Shown in pieces: positions 25,303-33,060 of a stretch of 64,000 nucleotides of DNA. Position 1 is the stretch's first letter. The number at the start of each line of letters is the position of its first letter. The position numbers were made by a program, and so were the translations under genes. Under the pieces are notes generated by a model. It saw only the letters and a list, made by a program, of their open reading frames with translations. It was not told the origin of the DNA and did not search any database. The DNA lies in contig NZ_CP109796.1 of assembly GCF_038725785.1 (NCBI RefSeq), forward strand, positions 7,378,501 through 7,442,500, written 5' to 3'. Origin of the DNA: Termitidicoccus mucosus (GTDB lineage: Bacteria > Verrucomicrobiota > Verrucomicrobiia > Opitutales > Opitutaceae).

Positions 25303-25965
25303 ATGAAACGTAACACCCGTAAAGTAGTAACCATCACCGGCAGCAACGAGGTCAAAGCCCTCGCCAAAGCCTGTGACAAAATCAAAGCATCCGCCCAGGT
25401 TCTTGCGGCCCTCTCTAACGCCAAGCAAGGAGCCTCCCGCCAGCAACACAGGAACCTTCATCTCTCCGTCGTCCTTCCAGATGGCATGACTCACACGAAG
25501 GCCCGGAGCCTCATCCGGTGGAGCCTTGGCGTTGAGCCGGAAGCTCTCATCACCAGTGCCATTGAACAGGCGTTGCGTGAGAAGACCTATCTGACGCCCT
25601 TTGAGATTCGCTTGGATGCCTCCAATGCCCGGAGGCTCCGGGAGTATGTCAAGGTGACCGGGGACACCAATGTTCTCACCGCCGCCGGTCTTGGCGAGCT
25701 TGTCGGAGAATACCTCAGTGAGGAAGGCCGTGTGAATATGGCCTATGACTTCGTTCTCTGGACTCAAGGCAAGGCCGCCCCCATCGCTCCCCCGGACGCC
25801 GGTGACCCGGAAGGTTCGGAGGTGTTTGACGTGAACGTCTCGAATGATGTTCTTGCCTTCGTCAAAGACCTCCCCAAGGCCAAACAGACCAAGCTCCTTA
25901 CGCCCATCATCAATGCGGCTCTCTTTGCTTGGCTCAACGAAAACACCGTGGAAGAAGCCGCCTAA
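25303..25965 (+). CDS. Element protein of unknown function, first gene after the leader
   Basis: 220 residues from the ATG at 25303. The N-terminus is basic (MKRNTRKVVTI), then helices (EVKALAKACDKIKASAQVLAAL) and a region VVLPDGMTHTKARSLIRWSLGVEPEALITSAIEQAL that may be a small helical domain. The C-terminal half ends in a hydrophobic helix pair (KLLTPIINAALFAWL). It is separated from the ejection operon by a terminator-like hairpin. Its place, between a structured leader and structural genes, suggests a late or packaging-related role, but I do not recognise it. Confidence 0.65.
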   Translation: MKRNTRKVVTITGSNEVKALAKACDKIKASAQVLAALSNAKQGASRQQHRNLHLSVVLPDGMTHTKARSLIRWSLGVEPEALITSAIEQALREKTYLTPFEIRLDASNARRLREYVKVTGDTNVLTAAGLGELVGEYLSEEGRVNMAYDFVLWTQGKAAPIAPPDAGDPEGSEVFDVNVSNDVLAFVKDLPKAKQTKLLTPIINAALFAWLNENTVEEAA

Positions 25966-25996
25966 GGCCCATCCCCATCCCATCATCATTCCAATG

Positions 25997-26031
25997 GACC
26001 TCCCGGCATCGTGCTTGGGAGGTCTTTTTAT
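25997..26031 (+). terminator. Terminator-like hairpin before the ejection operon
   Basis: GACCTCCC/GGGAGGTC, an 8-bp stem with a 12-base loop, is followed by TTTTTATTT. It ends only a few bases before the gp14-like start and its 3' arm contains the only GGAGG ribosome-binding sequence. Folding would therefore both stop transcription and hide the ribosome site. Confidence 0.7.
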
Positions 26032-26037
26032 TTCCCC

Positions 26038-26568
26038 ATGTGTCACCCTGCCGTTGGCTATGCAATAGCCGCCCTTAGCACCGCTGCCAGTATCGTTGGT
26101 CAGAACCAAGCCGCCAAGGCCCAGGAATCCTACCAAGAAGACCTGATAAAGACCAACAACGTCAATGCCACGAAGTCCTCGGAAACCCTCCGGGAACAAC
26201 AGGCGAACCAGCGAGAGGCCGCCTCCCGTGAGGCCGAGCAGGCCCGCATTGCAGGCCGCAAGGCCGCCGCTACAGCCTCCACCGCTGCCGGTGAGTCCGG
26301 CGTTGCAGGAGCCTCCGTGGAGGCCCTCCTTGGTGAGTTCAAGGCCGAGGAAGGCCGCTACAAGGAAGCCCTTGCCCGTCAGACCACGATTAACGACAGC
26401 AACACTGAATCCCAGATCGACGCCCTGAAGACGGGAGCCAGCTTCCAGAACATCCAGACTGCCCAACCCATCGCCCGCCCCAACTACTTTGCGGAGGGCC
26501 TGAAGCTGGGTGGGCGATGGCTAGATATTTATAACATTCAGAAGGCAAAGAAGCCGCCCCTTGTATGA
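26038..26568 (+). CDS. T7 gp14-like internal virion (ejection) protein
   Basis: 176 residues against 196 in T7 gp14. It opens MCHPAVGYAIAALSTAASIVGQ, like gp14 (short hydrophobic start with Cys2, then GQN-AK), followed by a long Ala/Glu/Gln helix (QREAASREAEQARIAGRKAAATA), the shared pattern GES...GAS and FKAEEGRYKEALARQ. gp14 is released first from the virion and forms the outer-membrane pore of the ejection tunnel. It is the first gene of an operon; its stop overlaps the next start by 4 bases. Homology is judged from pattern and gene order. Confidence 0.75.
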   Translation: MCHPAVGYAIAALSTAASIVGQNQAAKAQESYQEDLIKTNNVNATKSSETLREQQANQREAASREAEQARIAGRKAAATASTAAGESGVAGASVEALLGEFKAEEGRYKEALARQTTINDSNTESQIDALKTGASFQNIQTAQPIARPNYFAEGLKLGGRWLDIYNIQKAKKPPLV

Positions 26569-28790
26569 GTAATAAACAACCAAGAAAACAGGTAGAATCC
26601 CCCATCCCCCATTCTCCGGCCCTCCGCATTCCTGATGCCATCCGCTTCCCCTCAACGGCGGGGGCCGCCTCCGGGCGTGCCCGTGGTGCCATCATGAGTG
26701 AAGGCATGCTTCAATTGGCGGACGCGTTGGACGACATAGAGCCCGGCATTCTGGAATTAATCAAGAACCGGACGGCGGAAGACCAACGCGCCGCACTCAC
26801 CACCAGCGAACTCAAGGCCGCAGCCGAGGACTCAAAGACCAAGCTTGGCGTGCTAAATGGAAACCTCAAGGAACACCTTGAAGCCGGGGGCATCAGCCGT
26901 TTCCAGCTTCCGTATGCACAAATTGGATACTCAAGGAGGGCCGGGCAGGATATAGCATCCGCCGAACTCTCCACCCTCCTTGACTCACGGCTTGCGGATG
27001 CAACCAAGGCGGACGCCCCATTTGACCCGGAGGGCGTGATAAAGCAGGCCACCGATGAGATACGCTCACAGCTCCCCAAGGACAACGTTTACGCCCTCCA
27101 GGGCTTCCAGCAGGAAGCGGACAGGCAGGCGGAAACGTTCAGGCGCAAGGCCAAGGCCGTGCATGAGCAAAAGTTCGTTCAGGCCCAAGAAGCCCGCATT
27201 GGTTCCCGCATTCTGGACTTTGCGGACGCCTACGCCTTCTCGGACCCGGACAACAAGGACGCCATCAAAGCGGAGGTTCACCAGTTCATTTCCACCGTCA
27301 AGGAAGAGGAGATGCCCCGTCACCGTGTTGGCCCTCTGGTGGCATCCAAGGCCCTTGAAGCCGTTCAGGATATTCTTAGCCAGAACCCCACCGCCACCGA
27401 TGAAGCGGAGACCGTTCTTGACCTGTTCCATGACTATGACCTCACCGGACAGGGCGGGCTCTTGGGGAAGGCGTCGGCCTCCCGCCAGTTCTTCATCACG
27501 GCCCGGCAGGAAATACGGAAGGCGGCTGAGAAGTCGGAGACCGTTGACCTTGAGGTCACCAAGCGCAACGCCACCGATAGGCAGCTAGGGGCGGATGCAG
27601 CCCTTGCGGCCCTTGCTGAACTCGACGGACAGACACTCGACAAGGCAGCAAGGAACCGCCTTGCGGACTCCTTCCGGAAGAGCGAAGACGGTAGGAATCC
27701 CCAAAAGCTTTCCGGCTATCTCCAAACCCTTGACCGGGCCATCTCCCAAGCGGACAAACAGGACGACGATAGGGCACTTTCTACGGCCTCCCGGATGCTT
27801 GCCACGATTGACCCGGCCAAACTGGATGAGGCGGAAAGCTTCATCCGGCAGGCAGAGCAGAGAGGGGACCTCCGCGCCCTCACTGTTGCCCAACAGCTAG
27901 AACCCGCCTTGAGAAAGGCCCGGAGCCTGTCCAGCATTTATGACACACGATGGCTGGCGATTGCATCGACCAAGCTCTACGGGGAAGACGTTGACGGTCC
28001 CGGCACGCTCACCCCCACCTTCACCATTGAGGAAACCCCGGAGCTTCCCGGCCTCTCACAGGACGAACTCCGGGAACACCAACGCCAGACACTCTCATTC
28101 TTTGAGCAGGCGGCCCAACGCCACCTTGTGGAAATGTCGGAAGGTGACCCGATGAAGGCCGTCCAAGTTCGCGAAAAGGCCCGGAGTGAAGCCTATGTCG
28201 ATACGGTCAAATATGCGGAGAACCTTGCCAAGGAAATGACCAAGGCAAAGGTGTCCGGCCTGTCTGACAAGAAGGAGAAAGACCTTGAGGCCCGTGTAAT
28301 TCGTGGGGATGCCATGAGAGGCACCCTGTCCGTCGAGGCATCCGATATTCTGGAATCCCGCCCGGGCTGGCTGGCCAACCTCCGCCTTCTGCCCGACCCG
28401 GCAGCACTCGCCAAGAACTGGAAAGAACCCCATTTGCCAGACCCGGACAGCCAGAAGACACCCCGCCAACGCTGGCTGGAAGAGGTTGCCAGACAGTCTC
28501 CCGGCAGCGAACCCCACGCCTTGGCCTATGCCGTCGTAAAGAGCGCGGAAGGCTATTCGCTGGAAGAGATGAAAGCGGGCCGGACAAGTGAGGGAGTCCC
28601 CCTCAACCCCCGCCTCATTAACTGGCGAAACGTGCCCCTCTTCAAGAACCGGAAGGAACTGGAAGCGGCGTATTCAAAAAGGCAGGACAAGAACAGCGTA
28701 TTTAACGAGGTCCATCTCTTGGTTGACCCCGGAAAAATCCACAGTCCCCAAGAGCTTTACCAACAACAGGCCATCCTCCTTGGCCGATAA
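26565..28790 (+). CDS. T7 gp15-like internal virion (ejection) protein
   Basis: 741 residues, against 747 for T7 gp15. It is helical throughout, with no signal or membrane segment: LKAAAEDSKTKLGVLNGNLKEHL near the N-terminus, then LPKDNVYALQGFQQEADRQAE and DLFHDYDLTGQGGLLGKAS, a block resembling the internal-core proteins of podoviruses. In T7, gp15 forms the periplasmic tube of the ejectosome with gp16. Assignment rests on size, helical content, position between the gp14-like and gp16-like genes and translational coupling; sequence support is moderate. Confidence 0.68.
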   Translation: MSNKQPRKQVESPIPHSPALRIPDAIRFPSTAGAASGRARGAIMSEGMLQLADALDDIEPGILELIKNRTAEDQRAALTTSELKAAAEDSKTKLGVLNGNLKEHLEAGGISRFQLPYAQIGYSRRAGQDIASAELSTLLDSRLADATKADAPFDPEGVIKQATDEIRSQLPKDNVYALQGFQQEADRQAETFRRKAKAVHEQKFVQAQEARIGSRILDFADAYAFSDPDNKDAIKAEVHQFISTVKEEEMPRHRVGPLVASKALEAVQDILSQNPTATDEAETVLDLFHDYDLTGQGGLLGKASASRQFFITARQEIRKAAEKSETVDLEVTKRNATDRQLGADAALAALAELDGQTLDKAARNRLADSFRKSEDGRNPQKLSGYLQTLDRAISQADKQDDDRALSTASRMLATIDPAKLDEAESFIRQAEQRGDLRALTVAQQLEPALRKARSLSSIYDTRWLAIASTKLYGEDVDGPGTLTPTFTIEETPELPGLSQDELREHQRQTLSFFEQAAQRHLVEMSEGDPMKAVQVREKARSEAYVDTVKYAENLAKEMTKAKVSGLSDKKEKDLEARVIRGDAMRGTLSVEASDILESRPGWLANLRLLPDPAALAKNWKEPHLPDPDSQKTPRQRWLEEVARQSPGSEPHALAYAVVKSAEGYSLEEMKAGRTSEGVPLNPRLINWRNVPLFKNRKELEAAYSKRQDKNSVFNEVHLLVDPGKIHSPQELYQQQAILLGR

Positions 28791-28793
28791 AAC

Positions 28794-31700
28794 ATGCCCA
28801 TGATAACCGACAGTATGACCGCCCCGGAAGGCGAACAGGATTACCTCGACCAAGAACTGACAAGAGCCCGCCAGCGTTCCTTGGCCTCCCGCCCGGAAGA
28901 CGACACAGCACCAACCCCAAACCCGTCCGTAGTCCTTGACACTCTCGCCGCCCCCCTCCGGGGCGTTGCGGGGGCCGTCCAAAGCGTCTATGGCCTTGCG
29001 GACTCTCTGACAGGGGACGCTCTTCCCGATTGGGACGAGAATCCCCTTGGCAAGTCCCAAACCACCGGAGGGCAGCTGGTGGAGAACGTCGCCCAATTCC
29101 TTGTTGGGTTTGTCCCTGGCCTTGGCATCGCCAGCCGTGCCGGTGGCATCCTCAAGACCTCCATGCTTGCCCGGAGTGCCGCTGCCGGGGCCATTGCAGA
29201 CTTCACCGTGTTTGACGGCCATGAGGAACGTCTGAGCAACCTTGTCGAGAAGTTCCCGGCCCTCTCCAATCCCGTAACAGAATATCTGTCCGCCGATGAG
29301 TCAGACAGTGAAATAGAGGGACGGCTAAAAAACACGCTGGAAGGTCTCGCCCTTGGTGCCCTCTCCGATGGATTCATGAAGGGGCTCAAGGCCTATGCCA
29401 AGGCCCGCAAAGCGAAGCTGGCAGGGGCGGGGCCAGAAGCCGTTAACAGCATTCTGGAAACGGCGCCAAAGACGGACATTGAGGATGCCCTGATTAACCA
29501 GAAGAAACCCAAGGAAGTCCCGCCAGCCCCCACCACCACCACCGCCACCCCCCCGGAAGTCCCCGGCTCCGTCACCAAAGCCACCGAAACCAAACTAGCC
29601 AACGATGGCATTGATGGCTTGGCCCGGCTCGACGTTGAGAGCGGGCATCTCTTCCAGTCCCCGGAAAAGTCCATAGGCCGTTTCGTGGATGACTCTGACG
29701 GGATGGCATCATTCCTTGAGAAGCGCGCCGAGTTCATTCGTGAACGGGACGCGGCTGCGGGCCGGAAGAAGTCCCATGAGACTATGGAGGTTTCCCTAGC
29801 AAAGGCTGACGCGGTCATTAAAACCATAGCTAACAAGTCACCGGAAGCCATCTTTGCGGGCTTCCGGGGAAGTATCGCGGACATCCAGAAAGCCCAATCA
29901 ATGTCAATAGCAGCTTCAGACGTAATGCTGTCTATTGCAAAGGAGGCGAAGTATTACGCTGAACTCGTGGCGAAGGGAGACAGGAGCAACCAGAACATCC
30001 TTCAGGCCGCACGTTCCCAACAACAGCTCACGGAGCTTATCTCAATCGTGTCCGGCTTTGGAACAGCCCAGGGCCGGGCTTTGAAGGCCCGCCAGTTCAT
30101 CCGCCTTCAAGAGATAAAGACCGGGGAGATAGCCCGGCAGATTGTCAACGAACTTGGGGGCACTGGCTATTGCTCAAAGGAACTTGAGAAGCTGGCGGCT
30201 GCATCCTCCCCGGAGATGGCCGGTAAGCTCATTGCCAACCAACAGACGCTTGGGGGCCGCCTCCTCCGGGCTCACAATGAGTATTGGCTGAACGGCATTC
30301 TGAGCGGGCCAAAGACCCATATAGTAAATGCCATCGGAAATACCTTCACGACGCTTTACCTGCCTCTTGAAGGGGCTATAGGTGCGCTCTTCCGTGGGGA
30401 CGTGCCAGCCTCGCAAGCCTTCCTAAAACAATACGTCTACATCATGGAATCGGCAAAGGACGCTTTCAGCTTTGCAGCCCAAGCGTTCAGAACCGGAGAG
30501 CCCGTCTTTGACCGGGCCGCCCAACTGGCGGACACCAAGCCTTTCCGCAACGCCATTGATTGGGGAACCATCACCGGACGAACTGAACTCACCAGCCAAG
30601 GACTCATCCGGGAGGGCAGGGAGACCCTTGGGGCCTTCAAGAATCTTGAGTTCTCCGGTCTCTACCACATGGTCAACTTCCTTGGCGAGGCCGTGAGGAT
30701 GCCCATGCGGTTCCTCACCACCAGCGATGAGCTGTTCAAACAACTGAACGGACGCTCTGCCGCAAAGGCCAAGCTCTGGCATCAGGGACGCTCAAAGGGG
30801 CTCACCGGGGATGCCCTCTCTGATTACGTTGACGACGGTATCCAGAAAATCATTACCCAATCCGGGGAGGTTTACAGTGAAGCCGCCGTCACCCGTGAGG
30901 CCATCCGGCTTGCGGAAGAAAAGGGGCTTCAGGGAATCGACAAGGCGGACTTCGTTGAGAAGCACGTTGCGGATAATTGGGACCCCTCCCGCTCCGGTCT
31001 GGCAGAGTTTGCCGGGGTCGCCTCCTTTGCCCGTGGCGTTGCCCAAGAAGCAACCTTCACCCGTGAGCTTGGGGAGTTCACGCAAGGACTCCAAAACCTT
31101 GCCCGTAGGAATCCCCTGTTTCAACTGGTGCTGCCCTTTATCAAAGCACCCACGAACATCCTCAAGTTTGCTGGACAGAGAGCCTTTGCGTTCTCGACGC
31201 TGCCGGAGGGTGTTCAGTTCCCCATACTCTCTAGTATCCAGAAGCGTCACGCCTTGGAGATGGCGAGTGAGGATGCCCTGGTCCGGTCACAAGCGGCAGG
31301 CCGTAGCGTCATGGGGACAGCCCTGTTCAGCATGGGGGCCATAGCCGCCCTTGAAGGAAAGGTCACCGGCAGAGGGCCGGAAGACCCCAAGGAAAGAGCG
31401 GCTCTCATGGCAACCGGATGGCAGCCCTACTCACTCGTTTTCCCCAACGATGAGGGGGGCAGGACATACGTTTCCTACCATCGCTCAGACCCTGTTGCCC
31501 TGTTCCTTGGCCTTTGTGCCGATTGGTCAGAAGCGGCGGCCCGGCAAGACCCTCACAATGCGGAGGGGCTGGAAGCCATCATTGCAACAGCAGGGGTTGC
31601 CCTCTCCCAGAACGTCACCAGCAAGGGCTACCTTGCAGGGGTGTCCCAAGTTCTTGACGCCCTCAACCAGCCTCAACGACACCTTGAACGCTTCGCTCAA

Positions 31701-32354
31701 CAACGCATTGCCTCCTACGTCCCCAACATCCTCAACCAAGTGAGGGGAACACTCGACGGAGACAACGCCTTGAGAGAGGTTCGCTCTTATTCTGACGCCC
31801 TGCTTAACCGTCTCCCCGGACAGGCCCGGAAGGTTGAGCCCAAGCGGAATCTTCTGGGAGAGCCCATTGATTCAGCCTTGGCCCAAACCCCTCTGGCTTG
31901 GGGCAACCCCTTCATCCGTTCACGGGAAAAGGGCGATGCCGTCTTTGACGAGATTGCACGCCTTGGGCACGGATTCAGTCAGCCCCCGGTGACCTATCGG
32001 GGCCATTCATTGCTGGACTACCGGAGCCCGTCCGGGCAGTCCGCCTTTGACCGATGGCTAGAGCTTCACGGGGAAGTAAAGCTGAACGGCAAGACTCTCC
32101 GGCAATCTCTGGAAGGGCTCATCAAGAGCACTGCATATCGGAAGCTCCCGGAGGCAGACCCCGCCTTTCAGGACAACCCACGGGCGGAAGCCGTGGGTAA
32201 GATCGTTAGTCGCTACCGGAGAAGCGCAATGGAACAAGTTCAGAAAGAGTTCCCGGAGCTTCACCAAGCCCTCAAGGTTGACGCTGAATCAGCCTTGACC
32301 CGCCGCAAGGAGGGGAGGGCTCGTCAGCTTCAAGAGCTTTTGGATAGTCAATAG
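28794..32354 (+). CDS. T7 gp16-like internal virion (ejection) protein
   Basis: 1186 residues, against 1318 for T7 gp16, starting 3 bases after the gp15-like stop. Landmarks are a Gly/Ala-rich amphipathic stretch near residues 95-140 (VAQFLVGFVPGLGIASRAGG), and a block at about 490-520, LRAHNEYWLNGILSGPKTHIVNAIGN, which I know from internal virion proteins of many podoviruses. The N-terminal lytic transglycosylase of T7 gp16 is not visible. In T7 the protein spans the inner membrane, drives entry of the first kilobase and opens the wall. Here a wall-cutting activity would have to come from elsewhere. Confidence 0.72.
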   Translation: MPMITDSMTAPEGEQDYLDQELTRARQRSLASRPEDDTAPTPNPSVVLDTLAAPLRGVAGAVQSVYGLADSLTGDALPDWDENPLGKSQTTGGQLVENVAQFLVGFVPGLGIASRAGGILKTSMLARSAAAGAIADFTVFDGHEERLSNLVEKFPALSNPVTEYLSADESDSEIEGRLKNTLEGLALGALSDGFMKGLKAYAKARKAKLAGAGPEAVNSILETAPKTDIEDALINQKKPKEVPPAPTTTTATPPEVPGSVTKATETKLANDGIDGLARLDVESGHLFQSPEKSIGRFVDDSDGMASFLEKRAEFIRERDAAAGRKKSHETMEVSLAKADAVIKTIANKSPEAIFAGFRGSIADIQKAQSMSIAASDVMLSIAKEAKYYAELVAKGDRSNQNILQAARSQQQLTELISIVSGFGTAQGRALKARQFIRLQEIKTGEIARQIVNELGGTGYCSKELEKLAAASSPEMAGKLIANQQTLGGRLLRAHNEYWLNGILSGPKTHIVNAIGNTFTTLYLPLEGAIGALFRGDVPASQAFLKQYVYIMESAKDAFSFAAQAFRTGEPVFDRAAQLADTKPFRNAIDWGTITGRTELTSQGLIREGRETLGAFKNLEFSGLYHMVNFLGEAVRMPMRFLTTSDELFKQLNGRSAAKAKLWHQGRSKGLTGDALSDYVDDGIQKIITQSGEVYSEAAVTREAIRLAEEKGLQGIDKADFVEKHVADNWDPSRSGLAEFAGVASFARGVAQEATFTRELGEFTQGLQNLARRNPLFQLVLPFIKAPTNILKFAGQRAFAFSTLPEGVQFPILSSIQKRHALEMASEDALVRSQAAGRSVMGTALFSMGAIAALEGKVTGRGPEDPKERAALMATGWQPYSLVFPNDEGGRTYVSYHRSDPVALFLGLCADWSEAAARQDPHNAEGLEAIIATAGVALSQNVTSKGYLAGVSQVLDALNQPQRHLERFAQQRIASYVPNILNQVRGTLDGDNALREVRSYSDALLNRLPGQARKVEPKRNLLGEPIDSALAQTPLAWGNPFIRSREKGDAVFDEIARLGHGFSQPPVTYRGHSLLDYRSPSGQSAFDRWLELHGEVKLNGKTLRQSLEGLIKSTAYRKLPEADPAFQDNPRAEAVGKIVSRYRRSAMEQVQKEFPELHQALKVDAESALTRRKEGRARQLQELLDSQ

Positions 32355-32666
32355 ACCAACCGCCAGCGTTCCCAAGCCGTCCTTCTGGGTTTCCCGGAGG
32401 GGCGGCCTTGGCGGACTGGCGGGGCAACTTGGGGAAAAAATCTGAGCTGATATATACGTAGCGGGGCGCGGAGATTCCCCCCGTGCCCCCTCCCTTCCTA
32501 CGCACGGGCGCGCATGACGCGTTACGCTCACACGCTCACGCGCACGATACCGCGTCTAGGCGTGTGGGCGCGTAGGAATCCCACTCAAGTTCCCCCATGA
32601 ACCAAAGCAAAACAAACACTCCCGGCCCCTTGAAAGCTCACAGAGCCCAACAGGGCGGGAATCAGA
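32355..32666. other. Gene-free stretch after the ejection operon
   Basis: 312 bp without a convincing gene. It includes G+C-rich alternating sequence with repeated CGCTCACACGCTCACGCG (32526-32543) and GCGTGTGGGCGCG (32558-32570). No clear terminator was found. Confidence 0.4.
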
Positions 32667-32921
32667 ATGTCAAAGACAGCATTGGAAGGACAGCCTTCCT
32701 CATCGGTAGTGGCAAAGCCACGATCAGAGAGCATCCGAAGCAATCCTCCGGAGTGCATGAGCCGTGAAGAGGCGGCCATTTACCTTGGCGTCAGTATCCG
32801 ATGGCTGGCCCGCGCCATTGCCACCAAGAGGCTCCGCGTTGCCCGTCTTGGCCGTAGAGTCATTATCCGGCTGGCAGAGCTGAGGCGGCTTGTTGAGCTG
32901 GCGGAAGCCGTGGCAGCATGA
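32667..32921 (+). CDS. xis: Excisionase-like HTH protein
   Basis: 84 residues. A disordered N-terminus is followed by MSREEAAIYLGVSIRWLARAIATKRLRVARLGRRVIIRLAEL (residues 31-72), the HTH_17 fold of excisionases and recombination directionality factors. It lies 117 bp from the right attachment core, opposite the integrase, near a GAGTTCTGACA repeat. It probably bends DNA at the ends to favour excision. A regulator role is also possible. Confidence 0.75.
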   Translation: MSKTALEGQPSSSVVAKPRSESIRSNPPECMSREEAAIYLGVSIRWLARAIATKRLRVARLGRRVIIRLAELRRLVELAEAVAA

Positions 32922-32929
32922 CCGTCCCG

Positions 32930-32998
32930 GAGTTCTGACAAGTTCTGCCTGAAAATAAGCACTTCAGTGCACTTCCAGACATCTCAAGACATCTCGTT
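32930..32998. other. Possible arm-type sites, right end
   Basis: GAGTTCTGACA (32930-32940) repeats the 11-mer of the left end in the same orientation. AGACATCTC occurs twice close by (about 32979-32987 and 32989-32997). These may be binding sites for integrase or the excisionase-like protein. Confidence 0.4.
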
Positions 32999-33037
32999 TA
33001 CATCCGTAAGGCATTGCTCCTAGGTAAGTTAATCGGA

Positions 33038-33060
33038 TTCAAGTCCTGTCCCGGGCACCA
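33038..33060 (+). other. Right attachment site core
   Basis: These 23 bases are identical to the 3' end of tRNA-Leu at 20239-20261. On the other strand the core encodes the last residues and the stop codon of the flavin reductase gene that follows. Confidence 0.92.

Larger units (their letters stand above)
20239..33060 (+). mobile_element. 12.8-kb integrative element carrying T7-like ejection protein genes
   Basis: A 23-bp direct repeat (20239-20261 and 33038-33060), the 3' end of tRNA-Leu, bounds the element. All genes read on the + strand: integrase next to the left end, BRO-N antirepressor, HTH proteins, unknowns, three ejection-protein genes and an excisionase-like gene next to the right end. 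Codon use and base composition are less G+C-rich than in the flanks. I looked for terminase, portal, major capsid, tail, lysin, replicase and RNA polymerase genes and found none. It is either a satellite-type element or a heavily reduced short-tailed prophage; intact overlapping frames argue for active maintenance. Confidence 0.9.

Noticed and set aside
20262-33037. Terminase, portal, major capsid, tail, lysin, DNA polymerase or phage RNA polymerase genes in the element
   Set aside because: All frames above about 50 codons were read; none shows Walker plus nuclease terminase motifs, portal-like or polymerase motifs. Very divergent proteins could still be missed.
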